Part shown: piece after piece, positions 1 to 10,031 of the stretch
Layout: every line of letters starts with the position of its first letter
Position numbering within the stretch: the first letter of the stretch is position 1
DNA from: Gammaproteobacteria bacterium
Lineage (GTDB): Bacteria; Pseudomonadota; Gammaproteobacteria; Pseudomonadales; Pseudohongiellaceae
Length of the DNA: 32,826 nucleotides
NCBI GenBank assembly: GCA_002723195.1
Contig: PBNR01000036.1
Span: 1 to 32,826, forward strand
Direction of reading: 5' to 3'
Program-made: the position numbers and the translations under genes
The notes under the pieces: generated by a model
The model's input: only the letters and a program-made list of their open reading frames with translations
What the model was told of the DNA's origin: nothing
Databases searched by the model: none

Positions 1-1997
1 AAACTTTCTTTTGTTGCAAATCATCCCCAGAGGTTTGCTCAATTTTTATCCTAGCCAATCCGCTATTAACATACTGGATAAGTGAGCGACTTCCTTCTCT
101 AATAACGGAGAGTTGGCGCAGAATACTTGTATGGCTCATCTCATTATCTTTCAATTCACCAATCACAGAAGAAGCGCATTGATCGACTCTTTCTCCATAG
201 AACTGCGATGCCTCTGCTCGAAGAAAAGCAGACCTATCCCTCAAACTTACCAAACAACAGAGAGCAGTAGCTGCAGGCGCGAGAGTTGCACCGTCACTGG
301 CACTGCATGAACGCGTCAACTGGGGGCCCAGTTGATCCGCTGGACTCAAAAAAAAGCCACTTTCTTTATTATCCCAATACCTTTCTAAACAGGCGGTCAT
401 TATTGCATCCGCTTTTACCAAATATTTCGTCATAGCAGTAACATCAAAGAGCGTAATAAGTGCTTCGATTAAATTTGCATAGTCTTCAAGTTGCCCCTCA
501 ATTGAAGTCATGCCATTCAAATAAATTCGCTTTAGATTTCCTTGTTCATCTAGATTATTTTCTAGAATAAGCTCGACCGCCCTCTTTGCCGCCAGTATCC
601 AATGTTTCTGTTGGAAATAATCGCCTGCAAGAGCAAATGAAGTAGCCATCGCTGCCGTCCAGCCAACTATTAGCTTCTCGTCTCTGATGGGATGAATACG
701 TTGTTCTCGGGACAAGTATAGTTTGTGAAGAATTTTATCAAGATCATCTGTGAAGTTACGCCCATATTCAGCTTCAAGCTCGGCGTAGGATTTAGAAAAC
801 CTCAGAATATTTAAGCCCTCAAAATTACCTTGTTCAGTAATACCGAATACTCCAATAGCAAGGTTAGACTCACTCTTAGTTAAAACCTCTTTAATTGAAT
901 CGATAGACCAGAGGAAGAAAATACCCTCGGCCCCTTCGCTATCAGCATCCGTTGCAGAATAAAACCCGCCTTCGGGTAACTGCATGTCTCTCAGCACATA
1001 TTCTAGAATTTGGAAACAAACTCGCCTGAAGAAAACGCTTCCCGTGAGTTTGCAGCTCCATAAATAAGCAAGACTGAGCTGGGACTGGTTGTAAAGCATT
1101 TTTTCAAAATGGGGGACTAACCACTGAGCATCTACACTATAACGATGGAAACCACCTGCAACCTGATCGTAAATTCCTCCACGGGCCATGGCTTCCATAC
1201 TACGTTTAGCAAATTCCATCGCTGGAACATGGCGCTGACGATTTGCTCGATCCAGCATAAACAGAATCAATGGCTCTTGAGGAAACTTTGGAGCTCCCGC
1301 CAGTCCACCAAGGCTCCTGTCTTCTCGGTGCAATAGGGCCTGAGTTACATGCTGATATGTTTCTAAATCAAAATTTACTGCTTTTTTACGTTCACCTAGT
1401 ACTCTATCGATAGCTTCGCCTATCTTTGCCGCACTAGATTCGAGCTCAGAATATTTTCCACGCCAGGCTTCAATTATCTGGCTCAATAATTTCATAAAAG
1501 TTGGTGGCGGAAAGTACGTGGCCCCAAAGAAAGGTTTGCCATCGCTTAATAAGAAATTAGACATAGGCCAACCACCGTGACCCGACATGAGTTGCACACC
1601 TGTCATGTAAGCTTCGTCAATATCAGGATATTGCTCCCGATCCATTTTTATACTAATGAAGTTTTCGTTAAGAACCTTGGCAATGTCTACATTATCGAAA
1701 CTTTCCACCTCCATGACGTGGCACCAATGACATGTCGAATAGCCGATCGATAAAAATATTGGCTTATTTTCTTTTTTGGCGGTTTCGAACGCTTCGGTTC
1801 CCCAAGGATACCAATTCACCGGATTATGAGCATGTTGCAACAAGTAAGGTGAGTCTTCGCGAATCAACCGGTTAATGAAGATTGCTGATCCATCTTTGTT
1901 AAGATGCTCAGTTCTTTTATCATAAATTTCTTCTTTAGCGGCCTCTATATCGCGCAACTGTTCTTCGAGAGTAGTGTTGTTCTGAGAATCTTTCATC
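1..1997 (-). CDS. Thioredoxin-domain protein, DUF255/YyaL (SPATA20-like), 3' end truncated by window edge
   Basis: Manual reverse-strand translation gives [16 protein letters not shown]...[59 protein letters not shown]..., the DUF255 hallmark STCHWCHVM, followed by [24 protein letters not shown] and an uninterrupted frame to base 1. An in-frame upstream ATG at 2018 is an alternative start. Absent from the ORF track because it runs off the edge. Confidence 0.93.
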
Positions 1998-2114
1998 AGT
2001 ATAGAGTAGCAATCCATAGGATTTCTCGTAACCCTTTGTTGCTCTTCTGTTATGGAGCAAAGCTCCAGTAAATGTTAAATTTCAACCCATCTTAACTTGG
2101 TGATTAGAAGTCTA

Positions 2115-3968
2115 ATGGTATCGAAACTGAAGCAAACAAGGCGTAATTTTCTCAAATCGACTGCAGCCATATCAGGCGCGGCCGCTTTAACCTCATGTGC
2201 GGCAACAAATACACCAGTCGCCAATCAATCCTATGTGCCTAGCTTTTACCCTCAGCACAACGAACGTACCAAAGGCTGGCTAAGATTTCTCTGGCAGAAA
2301 GCAACTTTCCCTGACGACTGGAGCTATACAGGAGAAGAAGAGCTGCCATGGGGAATCGGTCTGCCCCGAGACGAAATTGACTGGGACTACAATGGTAAGG
2401 GCCCTCATCCCTGGTGGGACCAATACACTAGCGCGCCCATGTTGAGCTACCCGCGCTTTGATCTTGTAGATTCAAGCTACGCAGTTATGCTGATGGCTGA
2501 CCAAACTCCTGCCTGGAGAGAAGTCTACACTCGTATCATGGACGAATTAGCCACCAGGCATACAGCATATTGGGCCGCCATCGATTGGAATACATTTATA
2601 GGCCCAAGTCCCAATAGGATGAAATACGAAGACTATCCAGAGTTAGCACCAGGCTTTCAGGCATGGCCAGAACGTGTTCGCGGTAATTATGATCGACCTG
2701 GCTGGACTGCTAACGGCGTCGAGCCTTGGGGTCTGCAACCTGATCCTATAGGCGCGGACGGAAATCTATTCTTTCGCGGCTGGTTAAACCTTCTCCTATC
2801 AATTTACAAATACGTTTCCGGAGACGATAAGTGGGAGCGGCCCTGGATGATTGCAGGATACGAGAACGAGCAGTTCGAATGGACCCAGCCCAGAATTGTT
2901 GATCATTTGCATAGACAATATACAGATCACCCAGAGGGGCCCCAGTGTGAGAACACCAAGATCTGGCCCATCTGTAACTCTTCAGCTGGATTAGGTATAT
3001 ATCTTTCAGATCAATTAGGTATAACTAATGCTCATGGCGTTTTTGAAAATTGGATCGAGTTCATGAAAGATAACTACATGAGCATCAACGAGCAGAACCA
3101 AATCGAATCGCTTACCTTGTACTATGATCCTTTGGCCGATTTTAAGGTAAATTTTCCAGGAGTTAGCGCCGGCACTGGCCTAGCGTTTTATTTGATGCCG
3201 CAATCACCAGAAATAGCCACCCAAATATACGATGGCCTGGCAAATACCCTAGGCTGGCGTGACCCAAAACGAGCAATTCAACCCAGCGCTCAAGGCCTAG
3301 CCCTCGCCAAGGCACTCGGCGACCATACCGCGGTTGCTCGCCTTAGCGCAGCTGCAGAGCGTTATATGGAACCGAAGTGGTTTGGTGATGACATGGATAA
3401 GTTTGGCTGGTGGTTCAATAACGGTGAACCCTGGCCTCGAGGTCAGGGTTCGGCACAGATGATGATTTCCGAAATTACCGAAGGGAACTGGGTCGAAGCT
3501 TTTAAGGTAAAACACCTTGATAAATATGCTGCGCCTACCGTAGAAGGTATAGACTTCCCAGCGTTAGGGGTGGACCAAGCCTGGAACGATAAGGAAAGTG
3601 GAGTTCTGCACGTAGCCACCTATGCCGCAGATCGAAATCGCTTAGGGGAAGAAACCGCGTGGCGGGTAACCGGTCTACCCGATGCCAACGAAGTGTTCGT
3701 GCTTGCAGATGGGGCGCCGGTCCAAAGCTTTGAAGTGATGAATGACAATTCCATTTTGATCCGCTCCGATATCAATCTGCACCGTTTCCAGATTTTCACC
3801 GGTTACTATGGACAGCAAACTGCACAGGCAACTAGTCCACCTGCGCCGGAAATAAATTCGAGCGCTTTTGTTGCTAGGCAGCGGACCGCGGCTGAGAATG
3901 CCCAAGCTGCCGAGTCCATATTGTTAAGCGGATCTGCAAATTGTCCCTGTTGTGCGGGCGCTGCGTAG
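2115..3968 (+). CDS. Linalool dehydratase/isomerase-like domain protein, Tat-exported putative lipoprotein
   Basis: N-terminus MVSKLKQTRRNFLKSTAAISGAAALTSCA has a twin-arginine motif (TRRNFLK) and a lipobox-like LTSC. The core DPIGADGNLFFRGWLNLLLSIYKYVSGD...CENTKIWPICNSSAGLGIYLSDQLG resembles Castellaniella LDI [27 protein letters not shown]...[26 protein letters not shown] (recalled). The ORF track starts at a TTG at 2097; the ATG at 2115 is preferred. Confidence 0.8.
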   Translation: MVSKLKQTRRNFLKSTAAISGAAALTSCAATNTPVANQSYVPSFYPQHNERTKGWLRFLWQKATFPDDWSYTGEEELPWGIGLPRDEIDWDYNGKGPHPWWDQYTSAPMLSYPRFDLVDSSYAVMLMADQTPAWREVYTRIMDELATRHTAYWAAIDWNTFIGPSPNRMKYEDYPELAPGFQAWPERVRGNYDRPGWTANGVEPWGLQPDPIGADGNLFFRGWLNLLLSIYKYVSGDDKWERPWMIAGYENEQFEWTQPRIVDHLHRQYTDHPEGPQCENTKIWPICNSSAGLGIYLSDQLGITNAHGVFENWIEFMKDNYMSINEQNQIESLTLYYDPLADFKVNFPGVSAGTGLAFYLMPQSPEIATQIYDGLANTLGWRDPKRAIQPSAQGLALAKALGDHTAVARLSAAAERYMEPKWFGDDMDKFGWWFNNGEPWPRGQGSAQMMISEITEGNWVEAFKVKHLDKYAAPTVEGIDFPALGVDQAWNDKESGVLHVATYAADRNRLGEETAWRVTGLPDANEVFVLADGAPVQSFEVMNDNSILIRSDINLHRFQIFTGYYGQQTAQATSPPAPEINSSAFVARQRTAAENAQAAESILLSGSANCPCCAGAA

Positions 3969-3996
3969 AAACCTATTCCTTTTCAGAGACGCAAAA

Positions 3997-4830
3997 ATGA
4001 GACTATATAAAGCAAATGTAATCGCCCTATTCACCCTACCTATAATCTGTTGGCCATCAACAGCAGCTGAGCTAGGGGACACACCAGTCCTTTTTAACAT
4101 CGAAGAATTAATGGTGGGAGATCATCGCAGCGCTCAAAATATTGCTCGTAATAAGTTTCGCAACCCAGTTGAAACGTTAAACTTTTTTGGTCTCACACCA
4201 GACATGACTCTGATAGAGATCGGTCCTTCTGGGGCTTGGTATACAGAAATTCTAGCGCCTTACATGCGAGAACTTGGAAGATATTACGGAGCGCATTTTT
4301 CTCCAAATTCCGACAATGAATTTCAACGACGCAGCCTCGAGAGCTTTGAAACGAAAATAGGATCCAATCCTGATCTGTACGGAAAAGCCGTTATACGCCA
4401 TTTACTTCCACCAAACGAAGTGGCAATCGGCCCGCTAGAAGGGGCTGACATCGCTCTAACCTTCCGCAATGTGCATAACTGGATGGCTCGGGACGAAGAC
4501 GAAGATTTTTTCAATGCTTTTTTTGCCGCCCTTAAACCTGGAGGTATTCTAGGGGTTGTAGAGCATCGCGCACCAGACAGTGCTTCCCGCCAAGAAATGA
4601 TCGACAGTGGCTATGTTAGCGAGGCCTTTGTAATTGGAATTGCTACTAAAGCGGGCTTTGAGTTTATTGGCTCTTCAGAAGTGAATGCGAATCCTAAAGA
4701 CACTAAGGATCATCCAGAAGGGGTTTGGACTTTACCTCCAAGCTTTCGTATGGGAGATAATAACCGCGAAAAGTACTCTGCTATAGGCGAATCCGATCGA
4801 ATGACTCTTAAATTTAGAAGGCCAGAATAG
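3997..4830 (+). CDS. Exported class I methyltransferase-like protein (COG4798-type), paralog 1
   Basis: From ATG 3997: MRLYKANVIALFTLPIICWPSTAAELG (signal peptide), then VETLNFFGLTPDMTLIEIGPSGAWYTEILAPY...ADIALTFRNVHNW...FFAALKPGGILGVVEHRAP. The track start at 3952 would overlap the upstream gene and mask the signal peptide. Confidence 0.8.
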   Translation: MRLYKANVIALFTLPIICWPSTAAELGDTPVLFNIEELMVGDHRSAQNIARNKFRNPVETLNFFGLTPDMTLIEIGPSGAWYTEILAPYMRELGRYYGAHFSPNSDNEFQRRSLESFETKIGSNPDLYGKAVIRHLLPPNEVAIGPLEGADIALTFRNVHNWMARDEDEDFFNAFFAALKPGGILGVVEHRAPDSASRQEMIDSGYVSEAFVIGIATKAGFEFIGSSEVNANPKDTKDHPEGVWTLPPSFRMGDNNREKYSAIGESDRMTLKFRRPE

Positions 4831-5036
4831 AGCCTGTTGGTTTCGGTTAGATCATCCGTTTTCTTAATCATGCGGTCGAATCTCGCGGATATTAAAATTT
4901 CACCTTACAAGAGTGTGGCCTCACCTCTTTGAAAACCAACTGGATATCATGAGTTAACTTTAGTTGGAGGCTGTTGCTTCTTGCCTTATAAGGGAATATT
5001 TTCTATGACTGATTTAAAAGCTTGAGTATCGTAATT

Positions 5037-7334
5037 ATGCGCATGCTAACTGCATTTGGACTTTGTTACTTATTTCAATTAATCGGGTTTTTGGGCAGCG
5101 CAAGCACTCTTCTCTTAATTTCGCCTCTACTTCTATTACCTCCCCCTTCCTATGCTCAGGAAGTAGTGGTTGGAGAGAATGAAGACGGCCGAATGACAGT
5201 TCGAGCCGTTCGTTTTGAAGGAGCAATTACTATCGATGGCGAATTAAATGAATCAATCTACGAAAATGTGGCCCCGATTTCTGACTTTATTCAGCAAATT
5301 CCTGAAGAAGGCGAAACTGCAAGCGAGAGAACCGAGGTTTGGGTTTTTTACAATGAAGATGCCATTTATGTGACTGCAAAGAACTACGAATCAGTTCCAG
5401 AAGAAGATTGGGTTGCAAATGAAATGCGTCGCGACACTTTTCAACTTCGGACCAACGATTCCTTCTCAGTAATGCTAGATACTTTCCTGGATAGGCGCAA
5501 TGGCGTAGCATTTTTAGTCTCACCAATTGGAGGATTTTCTGACTTCGCAATTTCTAACGAAGGAGATCGTGGAAGAGGCGTAAACTTCGACTGGAATATT
5601 GTTTGGGATTCTCGTGTCGGGCGATTTGAAGAGGGCTGGACAGTCGAGATGGAAATTCCTTTTAGATCACTGCGATATGAACCAGGCGCTGAGCAAACCT
5701 GGGGAATACAATTTCGTAGAATAATCCGACGGTTAAATGAAGCTTCCTACTTGACTGAAATCCCCATCTCCGCCGCGATGGGGAACAGTCTCGTCGCCGG
5801 AATGTGGCGGATCTCCGAAGCCGCTAACTTAAGCGAGCTGAAAGTTCCTCCTCGCAACTTTAATCTAGAGATAAAACCATATGGACTGGGTACGGTAACT
5901 ACTAATCGACTCGCTTCTCCTCCCGTTAATGGAAATTTTGATGGGGAAGGCGGTCTCGACGTAAAAGTTGGCATTACTAATAATCTTACCGCCGATTTTA
6001 CTTACAATACTGATTTCGCTCAGGTGGAAGTGGATGAGCGTCAGGTGAATCTTACTAGGTTTAATTTATTCTTCCCGGAAAAGCGAGAATTCTTCCTTGA
6101 GGGAGAAGGCAACTTCGATTTTGTCGCTCCACGAACACTAGATGTCCCAACGATGTTTTTCAGTCGCCGCATTGGATTAGAACGAGGCCAGGTTGTTCCA
6201 ATTAACACTGGAGCGAGATTAACCGGCAAAGTTGGAGATTTTGATATTGGCGCATTAAGTATAGGAACCGACGGAAGCGGATTGGAAAACATTGAATCCA
6301 CAGAATTTTCAGTGCTCCGTATCAAAAGAGATATTTTGAGTCGTAGTCGAGTTGGAATGATTGTAACTGATCGGTCTAAGTCCATGATTAGTGAGGGCTC
6401 TAGCCAACTTTACGGTATTGATGGTCAATTTAATTTTCTTGATGACTTCGAAATTAGCACCTATGCCGCGAAAACCAATACAAAGGGCCTTCCCAATAAA
6501 GACAAGAGTTATATGGGAAATTTTGCTTACGACGGCGACCTTTATGGATTTAGTTCAGGCTATGTTGTAGTTGAAGACAATTTCAACCCGGAAATTGGAT
6601 TCAAGCGAAGAGACAACTTTAAGCAGTACGATGGATTCGCACGTTTCAGCCCACGCATCTCTTCCAGCGATCGCATTAGGCGCCTTGTCCTATTAGCACA
6701 TACCGAGTCCTATTGGTCTGCTGACGAAGGCGTACTTGAAACTCGCGCCCACGGGGTAAATTTCACTACAGAATTCGAACGAGGCGATGCCTTTGCTGTA
6801 GCAATCAACGACGAATTCGAAATGCTAACGAAACCGTTCAAAATTGCGCCTAACACAATCCTTCAACCCGGCAATTATGACTTTACGAGCTATGAAATCT
6901 CATATCGGTGGGGGACGCAGCGGGATTTTAGCGGCAGGCTTTCTTATCGTGGCGGAGATTTTTGGAGTGGCACTAACGAAGCTATAGGATTTAGCGCCGG
7001 CCGTATCGAGTTATCCCCCCAACTTTCTGTGGAGCCAAGTTACTCTTTTAATAAAGTTAAACTGCCTGAAGGGAATTTTCGCACGGAACTTGGCCGAGTA
7101 AGGGTGACGTACACTATCTCACCGCGCATGTACTTTAGTGGATTAATGCAATATAACTCAACAGAGAGCTCTTTTAGCACCAATTTTCGCTTCCGTTGGG
7201 AGTGGGCACCAGGCAGCGAACTTTTTGTAGTTTATAGTGATGATCGCGACACTAATCCTTTCGACCGCCCTGATAGCTTTGAGTTACGAAATAGAGGTTG
7301 GGCTATCAAGTTCAATCGTCTTTTCCAAATCTGA
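5037..7334 (+). CDS. Outer-membrane protein with CBM9-like N-terminal domain and DUF5916-type beta-barrel
   Basis: Signal sequence ending PPSYAQ, then VRAVRFEGAITIDGELNESIYENVAPISDFIQQIPEEGETASERTEVWVFYNEDAIYV (CBM9-like/DUF5916 opening) and FNLFFPEKREFFLEGEGNFDF (DUF5916 hallmark). Long alternating barrel-like C-terminus ending in an aromatic-rich strand (AIKFNRLFQI). Start may be 5022 (TTG), 5037 or 5043. Confidence 0.85.
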   Translation: MRMLTAFGLCYLFQLIGFLGSASTLLLISPLLLLPPPSYAQEVVVGENEDGRMTVRAVRFEGAITIDGELNESIYENVAPISDFIQQIPEEGETASERTEVWVFYNEDAIYVTAKNYESVPEEDWVANEMRRDTFQLRTNDSFSVMLDTFLDRRNGVAFLVSPIGGFSDFAISNEGDRGRGVNFDWNIVWDSRVGRFEEGWTVEMEIPFRSLRYEPGAEQTWGIQFRRIIRRLNEASYLTEIPISAAMGNSLVAGMWRISEAANLSELKVPPRNFNLEIKPYGLGTVTTNRLASPPVNGNFDGEGGLDVKVGITNNLTADFTYNTDFAQVEVDERQVNLTRFNLFFPEKREFFLEGEGNFDFVAPRTLDVPTMFFSRRIGLERGQVVPINTGARLTGKVGDFDIGALSIGTDGSGLENIESTEFSVLRIKRDILSRSRVGMIVTDRSKSMISEGSSQLYGIDGQFNFLDDFEISTYAAKTNTKGLPNKDKSYMGNFAYDGDLYGFSSGYVVVEDNFNPEIGFKRRDNFKQYDGFARFSPRISSSDRIRRLVLLAHTESYWSADEGVLETRAHGVNFTTEFERGDAFAVAINDEFEMLTKPFKIAPNTILQPGNYDFTSYEISYRWGTQRDFSGRLSYRGGDFWSGTNEAIGFSAGRIELSPQLSVEPSYSFNKVKLPEGNFRTELGRVRVTYTISPRMYFSGLMQYNSTESSFSTNFRFRWEWAPGSELFVVYSDDRDTNPFDRPDSFELRNRGWAIKFNRLFQI

Positions 7335-7424
7335 ATTAGTTTTTCAATCCGATCGAGTTATAATTTAGTATGAGAATTGGTCTAACCGACAACCAAACCC
7401 CCATTTTAAGGAAGAGGAAATACA

Positions 7425-8444
7425 ATGAACTTAAGAAGATCGGGATTTTTTGCAATAGCTTTAGCTAGCTCGTTTTCTGTTCAAGCGCAGCAGAATACCA
7501 TTCTGCCTGATTATCCCAATAACTATGCCGTTTTCGAAAATTTAGTACAGATGCCCGATGGGCGTGAAATGGGGTCAGGGAATGCGATTGACATTGATTC
7601 TCAAGGCAATATATGGGTTTTCGAACGGTGCGGTGGCAATCAAGGAGCGTGCTCCGAAAACAACGTCGATCCAATCCTTAAGTTCAGCCCGGAGGGTGAG
7701 ATTTTAGCTAGCTTCGGCGCTGGAATGTTTGTCTGGCCCCACGGAATAGTCGTCGATGACGATGATAACCTTTGGATAATAGATGCCGGTGTTATTGATG
7801 GAGAAAAAGGCAATCAGATCTTTAAATTTAACCAGGAAGGTGAAATTCTAATTGAGTTAGGCGAGCCAGGCATTCGCGGCAATGGACCCGGAGAATTTGA
7901 CGAGCCTTCGGATTTAGCCATAGGTCCGGACGGTACTATCTATATAGTCGATGGCCACATCAACCCGGATTCCAACCGTCGCATCGTTCACATGACAGCT
8001 GAAGGAGAATTTATTGAAGCTTGGGGTGAAAAAGGCTATGGGCCATTGCAGTTCGAAGGACCGCATGCGCTGGCCGTGGATGATCAAGGCAACATATATG
8101 TAGGAGACCGCACCAACAACCGCCTTCAAATTCTTTATCCCGATGGAAGTTTAAAAGCCATTTGGACTCATTTAGGTCGCCCAAGTGGTGTTCGTATTCA
8201 CGACAACATGCTTTATGTCGTTGATTCCGAATCTCGCGCTGCAGAAGGCCAATACGGTTACAACCCTGGCTGGCATCGTGGGATTTATGTTAGTACTCTA
8301 AATGGAATCATCACTGATTTTATTCCTGACCCCGGTCCTCACGGGGGCACGAGTTTTCCTGAAGGAATCGCTGTAGATGACAATGGTGTCATCTGGGGAG
8401 CGTCAGTTGGGGATCGGAAAGTAACTAAATACGTTCGTAATTAA
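7425..8444 (+). CDS. Secreted NHL-repeat beta-propeller protein
   Basis: Signal peptide MNLRRSGFFAIALASSFSVQAQ; repeated blades such as GNAIDIDSQGNIWVFER, HGIVVDDDDNLWIIDAG, DLAIGPDGTIYIVDGH, HALAVDDQGNIYVGDRTNNRLQI and GIAVDDNGVIWGASVGDRKVTKY. Confidence 0.87.
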   Translation: MNLRRSGFFAIALASSFSVQAQQNTILPDYPNNYAVFENLVQMPDGREMGSGNAIDIDSQGNIWVFERCGGNQGACSENNVDPILKFSPEGEILASFGAGMFVWPHGIVVDDDDNLWIIDAGVIDGEKGNQIFKFNQEGEILIELGEPGIRGNGPGEFDEPSDLAIGPDGTIYIVDGHINPDSNRRIVHMTAEGEFIEAWGEKGYGPLQFEGPHALAVDDQGNIYVGDRTNNRLQILYPDGSLKAIWTHLGRPSGVRIHDNMLYVVDSESRAAEGQYGYNPGWHRGIYVSTLNGIITDFIPDPGPHGGTSFPEGIAVDDNGVIWGASVGDRKVTKYVRN

Positions 8445-8521
8445 CGAATGATTCGATATCTTTCCTAAAGCTAAACTCTAAGCACCCATTGCACTACCTT
8501 ACTCCTTTGCGGAATTGAAAA

Positions 8522-9352
8522 ATGAAAAGCATTAGTCTAAAAACGTTCTTAGCCTTATTTTTAGTTCTACCTACCATCGGTTTTGGCAATAATCATGACA
8601 AAAGTGATCTTTCGCTAGAAGTATTGATTAATAGCGGTCATCGCAGCCCGGAGAATATAGCCCGTAATAGTTCGAGGCACCCCATAGCGACACTAGAGTT
8701 CTTTGGTTTGGAGAAAAACATGACGGTGGTTGAAATTCTCCCTGCTAGCGGATGGTATACGGAAATCATTGCGCCTTACGTGGCAGAAGAAGGTAAGTTT
8801 TACGCTGCACATTTTTCGCCGAATTCAAACTTAAATTATGCAGCCAGAAGCCTTGAAGGGTTTGAAGAAAAAATGACCGCAGAGTCCGAAATCTACGGGA
8901 AGGTTACTATCAGACACATAGACCCTCCTCACGAAGTGATCATCGCCCCTCCTGAAAGCGCTGACATAGCAATGACTTTTCGCAATGTACACAATTGGAT
9001 AATGGTCGGTCAGGAACTAGAATATTTTGAAACCTTCTATGCTGCACTTAAACCGGGAGGAATATTAGGCGTAGTTGAGCATCGAGCACTACCTGGAGCC
9101 AGCATAGAAGTCATGGAGACGTCGGGCTATGTCACTGAAGATTATGTTAAAGAAATTGCTGCTAAAGCCGGCTTTGAATTTGTTGACTCTTCAGAAATTA
9201 ATGCTAATCCGAAGGACTTAACTGAATATCCCGGAGGTGTGTGGAGTCTGCCCCCGAGTTATCGACTTGGAGACCAGAACAGAGACCATTATACAGCGAT
9301 TGGTGAGAGCGACCGCATGACATTAAAGTTTGTTAAACCTACAAGTAACTAA
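8522..9352 (+). CDS. Exported class I methyltransferase-like protein (COG4798-type), paralog 2
   Basis: Signal peptide MKSISLKTFLALFLVLPTIGFG; body is extensively collinear with the 3997..4830 product, e.g. shared FRNVHNW, LKPGGILGVVEHRA and AIGESDRMTLKF. Confidence 0.82.
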   Translation: MKSISLKTFLALFLVLPTIGFGNNHDKSDLSLEVLINSGHRSPENIARNSSRHPIATLEFFGLEKNMTVVEILPASGWYTEIIAPYVAEEGKFYAAHFSPNSNLNYAARSLEGFEEKMTAESEIYGKVTIRHIDPPHEVIIAPPESADIAMTFRNVHNWIMVGQELEYFETFYAALKPGGILGVVEHRALPGASIEVMETSGYVTEDYVKEIAAKAGFEFVDSSEINANPKDLTEYPGGVWSLPPSYRLGDQNRDHYTAIGESDRMTLKFVKPTSN

Positions 9353-9410
9353 CTATTACTTAAGACATAAAGCCAAAAACAATAGCGTTTATTAATTTCA
9401 AAAGAGAACA

Positions 9411-10031
9411 TTGCTTATGTTAGTTAACGTAGAGTTTCATTATGATTTTGCCAGCCCGAATTCATACTTTAGTCACCGCATTATTCCAGGCATAGAAGAG
9501 AGAACGGGGGTAAAATTCAAATACGTTCCAATCTTGTTAGGCGGAATATTTAAGGCTACCAACAATAAATCCCCTATGGAGCAATTTGCTGAGGTTAAGA
9601 ATAAGCAAGAATACAATGCCCGAGAAACGGAGCGCTTTATAGACAAACATAACCTTAAAAAGTACACGCGTAACCCCCATTTTCCCGTGAATACATTACA
9701 TATAATGCGTGGCGCTTGTTATGCGCTAGGCAAGAGCTTTGAAGCAAACTACATCGAGACGATGTATCAATGCATGTGGGAACGCGGCCTAAATATGAGT
9801 GATCCAGCAATTATTGAACAAGCACTAAATGAATACGGGTTGCCTGCGGCCGACCTAATTGCTGCAACACAAGAACCAGCTGTCAAACAAATCTTGTTAG
9901 ACAGTTCTACGACATCGGTGGAGAAAGGCAACTTTGGTTCGCCTACGTTCTTTGTAAATGACGAGATATTTTTCGGCAAAGATCGGCTGAGGGATGTTGA
10001 AGAAGAAATTCTTGCTCAACTACGATTCTAA
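9411..10031 (+). CDS. DsbA-family 2-hydroxychromene-2-carboxylate isomerase-like protein
   Basis: VEFHYDFASPNSYFSHRIIPGIEERTG...VPILLGGIFKATNN...NPHFPVNTLHIMRGA...FGSPTFFVNDEIFFGKDRLRDVEEEI; Ser in place of the CxxC Cys is typical of the HCCA isomerase/kappa-GST family. Confidence 0.88.
   Translation: MLMLVNVEFHYDFASPNSYFSHRIIPGIEERTGVKFKYVPILLGGIFKATNNKSPMEQFAEVKNKQEYNARETERFIDKHNLKKYTRNPHFPVNTLHIMRGACYALGKSFEANYIETMYQCMWERGLNMSDPAIIEQALNEYGLPAADLIAATQEPAVKQILLDSSTTSVEKGNFGSPTFFVNDEIFFGKDRLRDVEEEILAQLRF

Noticed and set aside
113-1336. Plus-strand ORFs at 113..310 and 1145..1336
   Set aside because: They are the opposite strand of the DUF255 gene, which was absent from the track only because it crosses the window edge.
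4943-4976. CCAACT...AGTTGG inverted repeat upstream of the barrel gene as an operator
   Set aside because: Only 6-bp arms with a long spacer, likely by chance at this sequence length and not supported by other evidence.
3297-6385. Several minus-strand ORFs of 60-114 aa opposite the LDI-like, methyltransferase and barrel genes
   Set aside because: They lie wholly antisense to long well-supported CDSs, are low-complexity shadow frames and match no family.
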